Program-made: the position numbers and the translations under genes
Shown here: piece by piece, positions 54,766 to 63,995 of the stretch
Layout: each line of letters starts with the position of its first letter
Position numbering within the stretch: the first letter of the stretch is position 1
Origin: an uncultured Arenicella sp.
GTDB taxonomy: Bacteria > Pseudomonadota > Gammaproteobacteria > Arenicellales > Arenicellaceae
Assembly: GCA_937974565.1 (NCBI GenBank)
Contig: CALJWL010000037.1
Span: 1 to 64,000, forward strand
DNA length: 64,000 bases
Reading direction: 5' to 3'
Notes under the pieces: model-generated
What the model saw: the letters and a program-made list of their open reading frames with translations, nothing else
The model's database searches: none
Told to the model about the DNA's origin: nothing

Positions 54766-56040
54766 ATGAATCAAGCAGCTAACATGGCGACAAAAGGCGA
54801 ACCAAGTCAACCACAAGCCGTTCGCTTCGACCTTGAAAAAGTTCGATCTGACTTCCCGACTTTGAATCAAAAAGTTTCAGGGCACGACCTTGTTTATTTG
54901 GATAACGGCGCGTCAACTCAGAAACCTCAACAGGTCATCGACACAATCAAGGCGTATTATGAGAACGATAATTCCAACGTTCATCGTGGCATACACACAC
55001 TGAGCCAACGCGCCACCGACAAATTTGAAGCCGCCAGAGTCACTGTACAATCCTTCATTAACGCCGAGTCTGACGCGCAGATAATATTCACTAATGGCAC
55101 CACCGAGTCCATCAACTTAGTGGCGCATTCTTATGCCCGCGCTTTCTTACAGGCCGGCGATGAAATTATTATCAGCACCATGGAACACCATTCGAACATT
55201 GTTCCTTGGCAATTGTTGGAACAGCAAATTGGCATAAAATTGGTGGTTGCGCCAATCGACAAGAACGGCAATTTTTTGCTAGACGAATACACAAAGTTAC
55301 TCAGCGAGAAAACCAAGTTTGTTTCCATCACTCAGCTATCAAACGCGCTGGGCACCATCACGCCAATCAAAGCTATTATTGAAGCAGCGCACAACGTGGG
55401 TGCCAAAGTGATGGTCGATGGCGCGCAAGCCATTGCGCACACCGAGGTCGACGTACAAGCACTTGATTGTGATTTTTATGCGTTCTCAGGTCATAAAATT
55501 TTTTCGCCCACGGGCATAGGCGTGCTGTATGGTAAACGTGAATTACTTGACGCGATGCCACCTTACCAAAGTGGCGGCGATATGATCAAAGTGGTGAGCT
55601 TTTCCGGCACCACCTTTAATGAACTGCCTCATAAATTCGAAGCAGGCACACCTAATATCGCTGGTGTCATTGGTTTGGCCGCTGGCCTAGACTACGTTTC
55701 TGATATTGGCATCGCCAACATCGCCGCTTATGAAAAAGAGCTGCTCGATTACGGAACACACAGATTATCTGAGATTGAAGGCCTTAGCATGATCGGCTCG
55801 GCGGATAACAAAGCCAGCATTTTGTCGTTTCAAATCAACGGTGTGCATGCGTCAGACCTCGGAACATTATTAGATCACCAAGGCATCGCAATACGCGTTG
55901 GTCATCACTGCGCTATGCCTGTGATGGAATTTTTCGGGGTGGATGCCACGGCTCGAGCCTCCTTAGCTTTTTACAACTCAAAAGAAGACATTGACGCCTT
56001 AGTCGCGGCCATCAACAAAGCCGTCATGATGTTAAAGTGA
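54766..56040 (+). CDS. sufS: Cysteine desulfurase SufS
   Basis: 424 residues. A fold-type I PLP enzyme with Lys244 in FSGHKIFSPTGIGVLYG and the active-site Cys382 in RVGHHCAMPVMEFFG. It removes sulfur from cysteine for the Suf scaffold. The group II desulfurase usually passes sulfur to SufE or SufU, neither of which is found in this operon. It ends six bases before the sufT start. Confidence 0.97.
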   Translation: MNQAANMATKGEPSQPQAVRFDLEKVRSDFPTLNQKVSGHDLVYLDNGASTQKPQQVIDTIKAYYENDNSNVHRGIHTLSQRATDKFEAARVTVQSFINAESDAQIIFTNGTTESINLVAHSYARAFLQAGDEIIISTMEHHSNIVPWQLLEQQIGIKLVVAPIDKNGNFLLDEYTKLLSEKTKFVSITQLSNALGTITPIKAIIEAAHNVGAKVMVDGAQAIAHTEVDVQALDCDFYAFSGHKIFSPTGIGVLYGKRELLDAMPPYQSGGDMIKVVSFSGTTFNELPHKFEAGTPNIAGVIGLAAGLDYVSDIGIANIAAYEKELLDYGTHRLSEIEGLSMIGSADNKASILSFQINGVHASDLGTLLDHQGIAIRVGHHCAMPVMEFFGVDATARASLAFYNSKEDIDALVAAINKAVMMLK

Positions 56041-56046
56041 TTGATT

Positions 56047-56436
56047 ATGACTGAAGAACTTAGACCTTATATCGTACCTCGAGAAGGCGCCGATCAACCC
56101 GTTGACGAAGCGGCACTGAGACAACGCACTCCTGAGCAACTGGGCCCAGACATTGTTGAAGCATTGCGCACGGTTTATGACCCTGAGATTCCAGTTAATA
56201 TATATGATCTGGGGTTAATATACGGATTTGAAGTGGATGATAACTACTTTGTGGATGTCACCATGACGCTTACCGCTCCAGGTTGCCCAGTGGCAGAGAC
56301 CTTCCCTGGCATTGTCGAGAATGCAGTGAAAAGCGTAATCGGCGTTTCCGATGCGCGCGTTGAACTGGTGTTTGACCCTCCTTGGACCATGGACAACATG
56401 TCAGAAGAAGCAAAGCTTGAACTTGGCATGATTTAA
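56047..56436 (+). CDS. sufT: SufT-type DUF59 Fe-S assembly protein
   Basis: 129 residues from the ATG at 56047. The DUF59/MIP18 core reads VYDPEIPVNIYDLGLIYGFE, followed by MTLTAPGCPVAETFP with a conserved cysteine. Helps mature Fe-S proteins when iron is short. The six codons of space after sufS and the missing other start put it at the end of the suf operon. An N-terminal extension of about 30 residues precedes the core. Confidence 0.92.
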   Translation: MTEELRPYIVPREGADQPVDEAALRQRTPEQLGPDIVEALRTVYDPEIPVNIYDLGLIYGFEVDDNYFVDVTMTLTAPGCPVAETFPGIVENAVKSVIGVSDARVELVFDPPWTMDNMSEEAKLELGMI

Positions 56437-56666
56437 GCTCATTGAATCAGCGCCGGCTAACCGCCGCTGACCCACGAATGCTCTTAGCTAGTTTAGTGGC
56501 CAGCAATGTTCTCCTTAGTCTTTGATGGGTTGGGTTCCTGGGTCGCCGAAGATCACTCATCAAGCTAACATGCTTCAACAACACACGAAAATTAATAAAA
56601 ACTGCGCACATACGTGAGCTTGAGAAAGCTCAATGCGGCAATTTAATTAGGGATTTTTTGATTTAA

Positions 56667-57446
56667 TTGAATTTAGGCAAGGAGTGCAGAATAATTGGGC
56701 CGCGTTCAAACTATCTAAGCACCCGCATGCAAGAACCTAAAATATTAGTCGTTTTAAAAGACGCACAAACAGCTCATCAGGCCGGTGACTTTGTTAATGC
56801 CCTGAAATTCTATGAACACTTTTTTGATCATGCCTTAGACGACGACCCTTACGCTCTTTACGCCGTTAGGTTATCGCACTGCCTGCACGGCTGGGCAGAG
56901 CTTGCCGAAGCCTTTCCTGGTGCCAAGCATGCATTAGAAAGAAAAAAGCGCGAAATGCTCGATCTTTACAAAGAAAGAAAAGAGCCAGAGCGGTTTCACG
57001 ATTTCTTCTCTATCAGCAGAGTGCTAGGCACAGAGTCTGATGCTTTAGAGCAGTTTCTAATTTTGCATCACGAGAACCCTAAATCAGCCGCCAAGTTAAG
57101 CAAGTACGTCTGGGACGATCTTATTAATCGCGAACATTGGCAGGTTTGCAGCAATTTAATGGCTGAAAGCAATCAAAAGTTAGATGAATTGTTTTCTGTG
57201 TTTGATGAAGCATCCAAGCTCGGTGAGCTTGATCCGTCGTTCAATAAACCTCAATTTGATCAGCACGTTGTCGACACGCTTCTCAATGATGTTGAACGCA
57301 CCGTTTTAGTATTACGGCACGCCGGCCGCACAAATGACATCGCCGCGATACAAAGGCAATTCTTTCAAGGGGTCGATCACCGGAATCATTCCTTGCTGAC
57401 CAAACAAGCTCATGCAAAAGCCGCTTTTTTATTTTCTGGGCATTAG
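56667..57446 (+). CDS. Hypothetical helical (TPR-like) protein
   Basis: 239-259 residues. Helical pairs such as LKDAQTAHQAGDFVNALKFY and FHDFFSISRVLGTESDAL look TPR-like. No family was recognised. The start is uncertain: an ATG at 56727 has no ribosome binding site, while AAGGAG at about 56679-56684 is spaced correctly for an in-frame ATA or ATT codon and not for the ATG. Stands alone between sufT and the lipase gene. Confidence 0.6.
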   Translation: MNLGKECRIIGPRSNYLSTRMQEPKILVVLKDAQTAHQAGDFVNALKFYEHFFDHALDDDPYALYAVRLSHCLHGWAELAEAFPGAKHALERKKREMLDLYKERKEPERFHDFFSISRVLGTESDALEQFLILHHENPKSAAKLSKYVWDDLINREHWQVCSNLMAESNQKLDELFSVFDEASKLGELDPSFNKPQFDQHVVDTLLNDVERTVLVLRHAGRTNDIAAIQRQFFQGVDHRNHSLLTKQAHAKAAFLFSGH

Positions 57447-57537
57447 GGTCTGTCGATAATTTCAATTCCTACAAGCGGTACTGTAGTATTGTTTAAGTTT
57501 AGCCCGCTTTCACAACGAAACTCAGTAGCCAAAAGAT

Positions 57538-58362
57538 ATGAACACACGCATTATCGAGCAGACAGACCAAGGCCTCTACTACCGTACATGGCCTACAGAC
57601 ACACCTAAAAAAGGTGTCGTAATGGTGATTCATGGCTTGGCCGAACATAGCCAACGCTACGATCATTTAGCCGAAGCGCTGAATAAAGCCGGGTTCTCCT
57701 TATATGCCATCGATTTACCGGGACACGGTCGTTCTGATGGCATGCGTGGCCACATAGACAGTTTTAATGATTTCCACGATGCGGCACTTAAACTGTATAA
57801 CAAAGTGACTGCGGAAAACATCGCTACCCCAGTCTTTATCGTAGGACACAGCATGGGGGGCTTAATCACCAGTCGTTTTTTACTAGACCATCAACATAAA
57901 TTTAACGGCGCCTTGTTGTCAGGTGCGGCGATAGAAAGCCCGCAAGAACCGCCTGCGTGGCAGGTTTCACTCATTAAAGGGGTTGCCAAACTGTTCCCTA
58001 AAGCCCGAGTGCTGGCTCTTGACGCTTCTGGTATTAGCCGCGATAAAACGGTGGTCGACAACTACATGCAAGATCCACTGGTTAGTAAAGACAAATTAAC
58101 AGCAAACTTCTTAGTGGAAATGACCAACACCATGGAAAGAGTAAAGGCCGAAATCAATACCGTATCAATACCTCTCATGGTGATGCACGGCACTGGTGAC
58201 AATATTACAGCCCCCAGCGGCTCAGAGTTTGTGTATAATCGGTGCGCCAGTTCTGATAAAACACTTAAATTATACGAAGACTTGTATCATGAAATTTTCA
58301 ATGAACCTGAACAAGCTCACGTGTTTGAAGACATGATTGACTGGTTACAGAAGCGCTGCTAA
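57538..58362 (+). CDS. Monoacylglycerol-lipase-like alpha/beta hydrolase
   Basis: 274 residues. Nucleophile Ser105 in VGHSMGG, Asp221 in GTGDNITAP and His251 in LYHEIFNEP form the triad. The early HGLAEHSQRYDHLAEAL motif and the DLPGHGRSDGMRGH region are typical of monoacylglycerol lipases (serine aminopeptidase S33 group). Probably cytoplasmic, as there is no signal peptide. Stop overlaps by four bases the end of the convergent VOC gene. Confidence 0.88.
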   Translation: MNTRIIEQTDQGLYYRTWPTDTPKKGVVMVIHGLAEHSQRYDHLAEALNKAGFSLYAIDLPGHGRSDGMRGHIDSFNDFHDAALKLYNKVTAENIATPVFIVGHSMGGLITSRFLLDHQHKFNGALLSGAAIESPQEPPAWQVSLIKGVAKLFPKARVLALDASGISRDKTVVDNYMQDPLVSKDKLTANFLVEMTNTMERVKAEINTVSIPLMVMHGTGDNITAPSGSEFVYNRCASSDKTLKLYEDLYHEIFNEPEQAHVFEDMIDWLQKRC

Positions 58363-58748
58363 AGAGCCTTTGAAAAAATCGTCAGTACCGCACCGGCTGG
58401 GTCGTTAATTACGTAATACGTATCTCCGCCAAATGAGTTAGGACCAGAGATGACCTTGCCTCCAAGGTTTTTCACAGCCGCAACGCTCTGCGCCACATTA
58501 GCCACTCTAACGTACATCATCCACTGAGCTGGGAGCCCAGCATTATCGCCTCGCGCATGACACACACCCGCAACGGTTTCTCCATCATCGGCAAGATTCA
58601 TATTGTAGTCATCATAATCACCCATCGAAACCGGCTCAGCCTTCCAACCCACCACTGATTGATAAAAACCAGCCACATCCTTAGCGTGTTCTACGGTTAA
58701 ATCGCGCCACTCAATAGCGCCAATTTTCGAATTAATGGAATCAGACAT
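58359..58748 (-). CDS. VOC family protein
   Basis: 129 residues from the chosen start. Two beta-alpha-beta-beta-beta modules begin IEWRDLTVEHAKDVAGFYQS and end DPAGAVLTIFSKAL. The family is metal-dependent and diverse (glyoxalases, dioxygenases, resistance proteins), and the substrate here is unknown. GAAAGG spaces well to ATG 58748, so this start is used, not the ATG at 58781. Convergent with the lipase. Confidence 0.85.
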   Translation of the reverse strand: MSDSINSKIGAIEWRDLTVEHAKDVAGFYQSVVGWKAEPVSMGDYDDYNMNLADDGETVAGVCHARGDNAGLPAQWMMYVRVANVAQSVAAVKNLGGKVISGPNSFGGDTYYVINDPAGAVLTIFSKAL

Positions 58749-59056
58749 TGATAAAAGCCTTTCTTCGGTGCGTTTGGTCATGCCGAATCATATCAAATGT
58801 GATCACGACGGCGCTTTGCTAAACTCTTCGTTAGCCCCGCTGATTTATTAACAAGCACATGTTATCAGTCACCGCAATCCGTAAAGAAAGAATGATACAA
58901 GCGCACTATTGCAACTTAACTGGTAAATCCGCGAGTATGAGGCAGATATTGCCATATTTTACTTGCCATGATAATCGCCAGAAGTGAATTTGGATGCAAC
59001 CTAAAGTAAGGAATTCATAGCCAAAAACAACTCCTATTACTCTGATTTATTCTCAT

Positions 59057-60853
59057 TTAATTTGGAAATCGACACAGTACTTCCAGAAAATCGTCGCCGT
59101 ATTTTTCTAATTTGACTTCTCCTACTCCGTTAATAGTCAGCAGCTCCGCATTATCTTGCGGACGGTGTTGCATCATCTCCATTAAAGTGGCGTCGTGAAA
59201 TATATGAAATGGAGGTACACCTTGGTCATCGGCTAATTGTTTACGGCGATTTTTTAAAGCCTCCCACAGGTCTTGGTCCGCTTCAGAAACGTTGAACGTA
59301 CGCTTTTTAATCCGTTCTGGTTTAGCCGCTTCTATGTCTTCTCGTAGATAAATTTCTATCTCGCCCTTTAATAGACCTCGAGCTTTTTCAGTGAGTTGCA
59401 ATGCTCCGTATTGGTCCTCGTTTATCAACAAGTAATTTTGCACTAACAACTGACGAATAATGGAACGCCATTGTCTATCACTGCGATCGGCACCAATCCC
59501 ATAAGTGCTGATTTTATGATGCCCGAACTGTTGTATTTTTTGGTTGTCTTTACCACGCAAAACGTCAATCACGTGCCCAGAGCCAAAACGCTGGCCTGTG
59601 CGATAGACATTCGACAGCAGTTTTTGTGCTGCCTCGGTGGCGTCCCACGTTTTTGGGGGAGTAATGCATACATCGCAGTTACCGCACGCTTCATCACGTG
59701 CCTCACCAAAATAGCGCAATAAGGCTCGACGGCGACACGTGTTTGTCTCACACCAGCCAAGCAAGCTGTCAATTTTCGCCCGCTCCACTCGTTTGTGATT
59801 GTCATTGGCGCTGGAGTCTTGCACCATTTTTGCAATACGAACCACGTCTTGCAAACCGTACACCATCCACGCTTCGCTTGGCTGGCCATCGCGACCAGCA
59901 CGCCCGGTTTCCTGATAATACGCCTCCATGCTTTTGGGTAAATCAAGGTGTGCTACGAATCTGACATCAGGCTTATCTATGCCCATACCAAAAGCCACCG
60001 TGGCCACCATTACAACGGCATCTTCGCGCAAAAAGCGACGCTGATTCTCAGCACGCTCATCAGCGCTCATACCTGCATGATACGGTAAAGCGTTAACCTT
60101 CCGCGCCTGCAACCATGCCGCTATGCCATCCACTCTATTGCGGGTCATGCAGTAAACCACGCCCGCTTCATTTCGGTGGTTCTGTAAAAACTTAATTAAC
60201 TGGGCCTTCGCGTCGCCCTTTTCCTGCACAATATAACGGATATTAGGACGATCAAAACTGCTTACGAATACCGATGGATTTTCTAACGCCAACCTCTCAA
60301 TAATCTCTACGCGCGTACGCTCGTCTGCGGTTGCCGTGAGCGCAACCCTAGGCACACCAGGGAAGGCTTGTCGCAACACGTGTAAGCCAAGGTAATCCGC
60401 TCGAAAGTCGTGCCCCCACTGCGAAACACAATGCGCTTCGTCAATCGCAATCAGAGAAATATCCGCGGCCATCAAACGGTTTAATGTGCTTTCTAGCAAC
60501 AGGCGTTCCGGCGCAACGTATAGAATATCTAAAGACCCATCATGCATTGAGCGCATAACAATATTCTGCTGCTCACGGCTTTGAGTGGAGTTCAGGTACG
60601 ATGCATTTAGCCCGAGTTGTTGTAATGCATTCACTTGGTCTTGCATCAATGCAATTAGTGGAGAAACCACAATAGCCAGCCCTTCACGCACTAAACCAGG
60701 AATTTGATAACACAGAGATTTGCCGCCACCCGTTGGCATCAAAACCAACGCATCTTGTCCATCGAGAAGGGTTTGAATGACTTCTTTTTGCTTACCGCGG
60801 AAAGAAACATACCCGAAGGTGTGCTTCAATATGTGTTCGGCTCGGTTTATCAT
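59057..60853 (-). CDS. recQ: ATP-dependent DNA helicase RecQ
   Basis: 598 residues. Helicase motifs are clear: Walker A PTGGGKSLCYQIP, DEAH in IDEAHCVSQWGHDFR, motif VI region QETGRAGRDGQPS. The zinc-binding RQC domain has CRRRALLRYFGE with CGNCDVC, and the C-terminus is an HRDC domain. RecQ unwinds forks and recombination intermediates. Divergent from greB, with about 118 bases between the two starts. Confidence 0.97.
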   Translation of the reverse strand: MINRAEHILKHTFGYVSFRGKQKEVIQTLLDGQDALVLMPTGGGKSLCYQIPGLVREGLAIVVSPLIALMQDQVNALQQLGLNASYLNSTQSREQQNIVMRSMHDGSLDILYVAPERLLLESTLNRLMAADISLIAIDEAHCVSQWGHDFRADYLGLHVLRQAFPGVPRVALTATADERTRVEIIERLALENPSVFVSSFDRPNIRYIVQEKGDAKAQLIKFLQNHRNEAGVVYCMTRNRVDGIAAWLQARKVNALPYHAGMSADERAENQRRFLREDAVVMVATVAFGMGIDKPDVRFVAHLDLPKSMEAYYQETGRAGRDGQPSEAWMVYGLQDVVRIAKMVQDSSANDNHKRVERAKIDSLLGWCETNTCRRRALLRYFGEARDEACGNCDVCITPPKTWDATEAAQKLLSNVYRTGQRFGSGHVIDVLRGKDNQKIQQFGHHKISTYGIGADRSDRQWRSIIRQLLVQNYLLINEDQYGALQLTEKARGLLKGEIEIYLREDIEAAKPERIKKRTFNVSEADQDLWEALKNRRKQLADDQGVPPFHIFHDATLMEMMQHRPQDNAELLTINGVGEVKLEKYGDDFLEVLCRFPN

Positions 60854-60971
60854 TAACGGTCCTTATCTATTGATTATTGGCCGTGCTCATTGGGCGCAAG
60901 TATGCCCTTAGGTTAAGCAGCAATCAAGGAATCATCGAACTAAACTTTACACCCAACAGACGATTATCAAT

Positions 60972-61463
60972 ATGAGCCGATGGCGCCCCCCACAACCCAG
61001 GTCCACCCCCATTATTACCCCTCAAGGTTATGCGGCTTTAGAACAAGAGATGAAGGCACTCTGGGCTAAGCGAAGAATCGTTAATGATGCGTTAGCCGCC
61101 GCCGCCGCTGAAGGTGATCGTTCAGAAAATGCTGAGTATATTTACCGAAAAAAGGAACAAGCAGGCATTGATCGTCGAATTCGTTATTTACAAAAACGCA
61201 TGCCTGACTTACAAGTGGTAAGCAAAATAGGAGACCCCAGCAAGGTGTTTTTTACGGCGACAATCGAGCTTGAAAAGGACGACGGTCAAATTCTAACTTA
61301 CCGTATTATGGGGCCCGATGAAACCAACACTCAAAACGGTGACATCAGCATAGACTCGCCATTAGCGCAGGCACTTCTTAAAAAGGAGGTGGACGATGAA
61401 GTGTGGATAACCATCAATAATGAGAAAACGAGTTACGTAATTGTGGATATACGCTACGCATAA
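60972..61463 (+). CDS. greB: Transcript cleavage factor GreB
   Basis: 163 residues. The N-terminal coiled coil carries the acidic tip AAEGDRSENAEYIYRKKEQ, and the C-terminal FKBP-like domain ends in YVIVDIRYA. The longer basic N-terminus and the IYRKKEQ sequence separate GreB from GreA. It rescues backtracked RNA polymerase. Confidence 0.96.
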   Translation: MSRWRPPQPRSTPIITPQGYAALEQEMKALWAKRRIVNDALAAAAAEGDRSENAEYIYRKKEQAGIDRRIRYLQKRMPDLQVVSKIGDPSKVFFTATIELEKDDGQILTYRIMGPDETNTQNGDISIDSPLAQALLKKEVDDEVWITINNEKTSYVIVDIRYA

Positions 61464-61517
61464 CTCTAACTATTTCAATACATCTTCTTGTAACATAAGT
61501 GACAGTTTATTAATTTT

Positions 61518-61546
61518 TTGTTACAAATGACTATTTTCTAGATAAT
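61518..61546 (+). promoter_or_regulatory. Promoter-like pair, candidate sRNA
   Basis: TTGTTA (61518-61523) and GATAAT (61541-61546) are 17 bases apart. Start of transcription is expected near 61553. Confidence 0.45.
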
Positions 61547-61552
61547 GCCTTA

Positions 61553-61702
61553 CAAAATTTGTTATAACTGTCTGTGTCGAAGCGGTATGAACGAGCCGTA
61601 TCGATATGTTGTTTTTCATTTGAAAACCAAACTAGATATACCCCACCCCTACTTATTTAGTTTGCTTAAGCGCTTTGGCCCTATAACCAAAGCGCTTTTT
61701 TT
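61553..61702 (+). ncRNA. Candidate small RNA, about 150 nt
   Basis: An orphan promoter-like pair lies about 55 bases beyond greB, and the predicted transcript ends at a strong intrinsic terminator with no protein-coding gene between them. The 5' two-thirds are AU- and pyrimidine-rich, as in Hfq-type sRNAs. It could also be the far 3' end of the greB transcript. No known RNA family was recognised. Confidence 0.35.
61668..61702 (+). terminator. Strong intrinsic terminator
   Basis: AAGCGCTTTGG (61668-61678) pairs perfectly with CCAAAGCGCTT (61687-61697) across an eight-base loop, followed by more T's to 61702. It ends either the candidate sRNA or a long greB transcript. Confidence 0.92.
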
Positions 61703-61881
61703 ATGGCATTCTAATGCAATGCCTTGATCTGCACTGGCTCAAAGCCAGCTGGTGTACATAAGCGCTTTCATCGGTCTATTGATACGGAAAACCAGTTAGA
61801 GCCAATGTGGCGATCAGCAATCTTGTCGAGCTTCAGTAAGTCTCTTTAATTTTGCCGAGGTTTTAATCAACGCTTACGCAT

Positions 61882-63291
61882 TTAATCCCATGCGTCGCTC
61901 TCAATATTGCCTTGAATTTGGCATTCATTTTTTTGAAACGTAATTGCGTGCCCCGCGTCCTTTTTTGTAATGTAATTTTTGCTTACCGCCACAATAGTGG
62001 GTGTAAGAAGAATCAGTGCAATCACATTAACCACTGTCATCAACCCCAAGGCCATATCAGCGGCAGCCAACACTTGGGTTAACGTAGCACTGGCGCCCCA
62101 GAACACCATCGCTAAATAAATCGCGATGTAAGTCCAATTGCCAAACTTATTATCCATCTTGAATATGCGCAAATTACTTTGTGCGTACGCAAAATTCGCC
62201 ACCACTGACGTAAAAGCAAACAAAGTAAGCGCAATGGCTACAAAATGGCCGCCGTAGGTTCCAATGTGTGATTCCATGGCGTCTTGCGTAATGCGGATAC
62301 CACTTAACTCACCATTAACCCCGTCAAAATCTGACAATAAAATAATAATGGCCGTGCAAGTACACAGCACGATTGTATCGAAAAATACGCCCAACATTTG
62401 TACATAACCTTGTGATGCCGGGTGGTTAGGTACCGGTGTAGCACCAGCCGCAGCGTGCGGTGCGCTGCCTGACCCCGCTTCATTGGAGAACAAACCACGT
62501 TGGATGCCGTTCTTGATGGCGGCACCAATTGCACCACTGCCCGCTTCTTGTAAACCAAAGGCTGACAGAACAATGTCGCCTAGCATACTGGGCACCAATT
62601 CAATATTGACGATGGTAATACCGACAGCAGTGAGTACATAAGCAATGCCCATAAAAGGCACCACCCATTCAGCGAACCGTGCGACTGAGCGTAAGCCCCC
62701 CATCACAATAATGCCCGCTAACACCATTACCACAGCCCCCACATACTGTGTTGGAAAACCGTAACTGTGGTTCACGGCACTGGCAATATTATTTGCTTGA
62801 AAGGCACTGAAAAACAAACCATAACCCATGAAAATACAAACGGAAAAAAGCACCGCCAACCAACTCTTCCCTAGGCCTTGTTTGATGTAATAAGCAGGCC
62901 CACCACGAAACTCACCGTTGCTATTACGTACCTTATAAACCTGAGCTAGCAAACTCTCTGCATAGCCTGTAGCCATACCTAAAATGGCAATAACCCACAT
63001 CCAAAATACAGCACCAGAACCACCTAAAGAGATGGCAATCGCCACCCCAGCTAAGTTGCCGGTGCCAACGCGCGCCGACAAACTGGTACACAAGGCCTGA
63101 AACGAACTAATGCCCTCTTTGCTACTCGTAGTGCTATTGCGCAACAGTGAGAACATATGCCCAAAATGGCGCAACTGAATTGCCCCCAAACGCATCGTGA
63201 ACCACAGCCCTGCGGCCACTAACAGCACAATCAATACCTGCCACTTCCCCCAAAGAATGTCGTTAATAAGTGAGATGGCTGAATCAAGCAT
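61882..63291 (-). CDS. Sodium:alanine/glycine symporter (AGCS family)
   Basis: 469 residues and about ten helices. Family landmarks are FQALCTSLSARVGTGNLAGV (substrate and Na+ site), GMATGYAESLLAQVY, RGGPAYYIKQGL and FSNEAGSGSAPHAAA. Imports D- or L-alanine or glycine with Na+. Monocistronic; its stop is about 180 bases from the sRNA terminator on the other strand. Confidence 0.93.
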   Translation of the reverse strand: MLDSAISLINDILWGKWQVLIVLLVAAGLWFTMRLGAIQLRHFGHMFSLLRNSTTSSKEGISSFQALCTSLSARVGTGNLAGVAIAISLGGSGAVFWMWVIAILGMATGYAESLLAQVYKVRNSNGEFRGGPAYYIKQGLGKSWLAVLFSVCIFMGYGLFFSAFQANNIASAVNHSYGFPTQYVGAVVMVLAGIIVMGGLRSVARFAEWVVPFMGIAYVLTAVGITIVNIELVPSMLGDIVLSAFGLQEAGSGAIGAAIKNGIQRGLFSNEAGSGSAPHAAAGATPVPNHPASQGYVQMLGVFFDTIVLCTCTAIIILLSDFDGVNGELSGIRITQDAMESHIGTYGGHFVAIALTLFAFTSVVANFAYAQSNLRIFKMDNKFGNWTYIAIYLAMVFWGASATLTQVLAAADMALGLMTVVNVIALILLTPTIVAVSKNYITKKDAGHAITFQKNECQIQGNIESDAWD

Positions 63292-63436
63292 GGTGTTTTA
63301 TGATTAAGTGTTTGATGAGTAGATCATACTCTAAATCACAGAACCTAAACGACAAGGTTCACTGAGTAATACGCACTGGAAAGCCGTAAGACGTTTATTT
63401 TTATGCACACCGCAAGAAACTGAGTGCATTGCAATG

Positions 63437-63477
63437 GAATTAAGTGCTGCTATAGAACCAGTAACAGCACTTAATTC
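63437..63477. repeat. Perfect inverted repeat after ribH
   Basis: GAATTAAGTGCTG (63437-63449) and its exact complement (63465-63477) enclose a 15-base loop. It lies 27 bases beyond the ribH stop. There is no T-run on either side, so the role as terminator is unproven. Confidence 0.8.
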
Positions 63478-63503
63478 AAACGAAAATTGTAAGATATGGG
63501 GTT

Positions 63504-63959
63504 TTAGAGTGTGGCCAGTTGCTCTAGCGTAGCCGAGCATGCCTCAGCGGCTTCTTTGCCTTTAAGTATAAAATGCTCTTTAAAAAAAGCGTGATGTTCT
63601 TCACTTGCATGAAAGTGATGCGGTGTAAGTACAGCCGAAAAAATGGCAACGCCGGTATCTATTTGCACTCGCATTAAATTATCAATAACAGTGCTAGCCA
63701 CAAAATCGTGGCGATAAATACCACCGTCCACAACCAAGCCAGCTGCCACAATACCCGCGTATTTACCAGTGTCAGCCAATGCTTTACAGTGCAACGGTAT
63801 TTCTAATGCCCCTGGAACTTCAATAAAGTCTATTTGCTTATCATTAAGTCGGTTGAATTCGGTTTCAAATGAGTCCCTTAGTCGATCAACGATATCCCGA
63901 TGCCAGCAGGCCTGAACAAACGCGATGCGATCACGATTTGCGATGGATGAAATGCTCAT
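63504..63959 (-). CDS. ribH: Lumazine synthase, type II (RibH2-like)
   Basis: 151 residues. FIEVPGALEIPLHCKALADT and DGGIYRHDFVASTVIDNLM carry the substrate pocket and the catalytic His84. The long PHHFHASEEHHAFFKEHF segment is that of RibH2-type (Brucella-like) enzymes rather than the icosahedral type. It makes 6,7-dimethyl-8-ribityllumazine for riboflavin. The gene is not within a rib operon here. Upstream, a 9-base hairpin (CTCAATTAA at 63969-63977 and its complement at 63987-63995) lies just before the start, and an FMN riboswitch could lie beyond the window edge. Confidence 0.9.
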   Translation of the reverse strand: MSISSIANRDRIAFVQACWHRDIVDRLRDSFETEFNRLNDKQIDFIEVPGALEIPLHCKALADTGKYAGIVAAGLVVDGGIYRHDFVASTVIDNLMRVQIDTGVAIFSAVLTPHHFHASEEHHAFFKEHFILKGKEAAEACSATLEQLATL

Positions 63960-63968
63960 ATGTATTAT

Positions 63969-63995
63969 CTCAATTAAATTATTGGGTTAATTGAG
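63969..63995 (-). promoter_or_regulatory. Hairpin in the ribH leader
   Basis: Nine-base perfect arms (CTCAATTAA and TTAATTGAG) flank a nine-base loop, ten bases before the ribH ATG. It could be the 3' expression platform of a riboswitch, because RibH2-type genes are often preceded by an FMN riboswitch. The aptamer is not visible in the 41 bases left in the window. Confidence 0.4.

Larger units (their letters stand above)
61464..61881. other. Gap with promoter, candidate sRNA and terminator
   Basis: No protein gene. A promoter-like pair at 61518-61546, about 150 bases of transcript and a strong terminator at 61668-61702 suggest a small RNA on the plus strand. A 60-codon ORF in the region (61545-61727) runs through the terminator and is rejected. 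Confidence 0.5.

Noticed and set aside
56437-56666. Terminator after sufT
   Set aside because: A TCAGCG/CGCTGA pair exists near 56448, but the stem is short and no T-run follows.
58859-58987. A 42-codon plus ORF between the VOC gene and recQ
   Set aside because: No ribosome binding site and no protein-like pattern.
61545-61727. A 60-residue protein beyond greB
   Set aside because: The frame runs through a strong intrinsic terminator and has no ribosome binding site.
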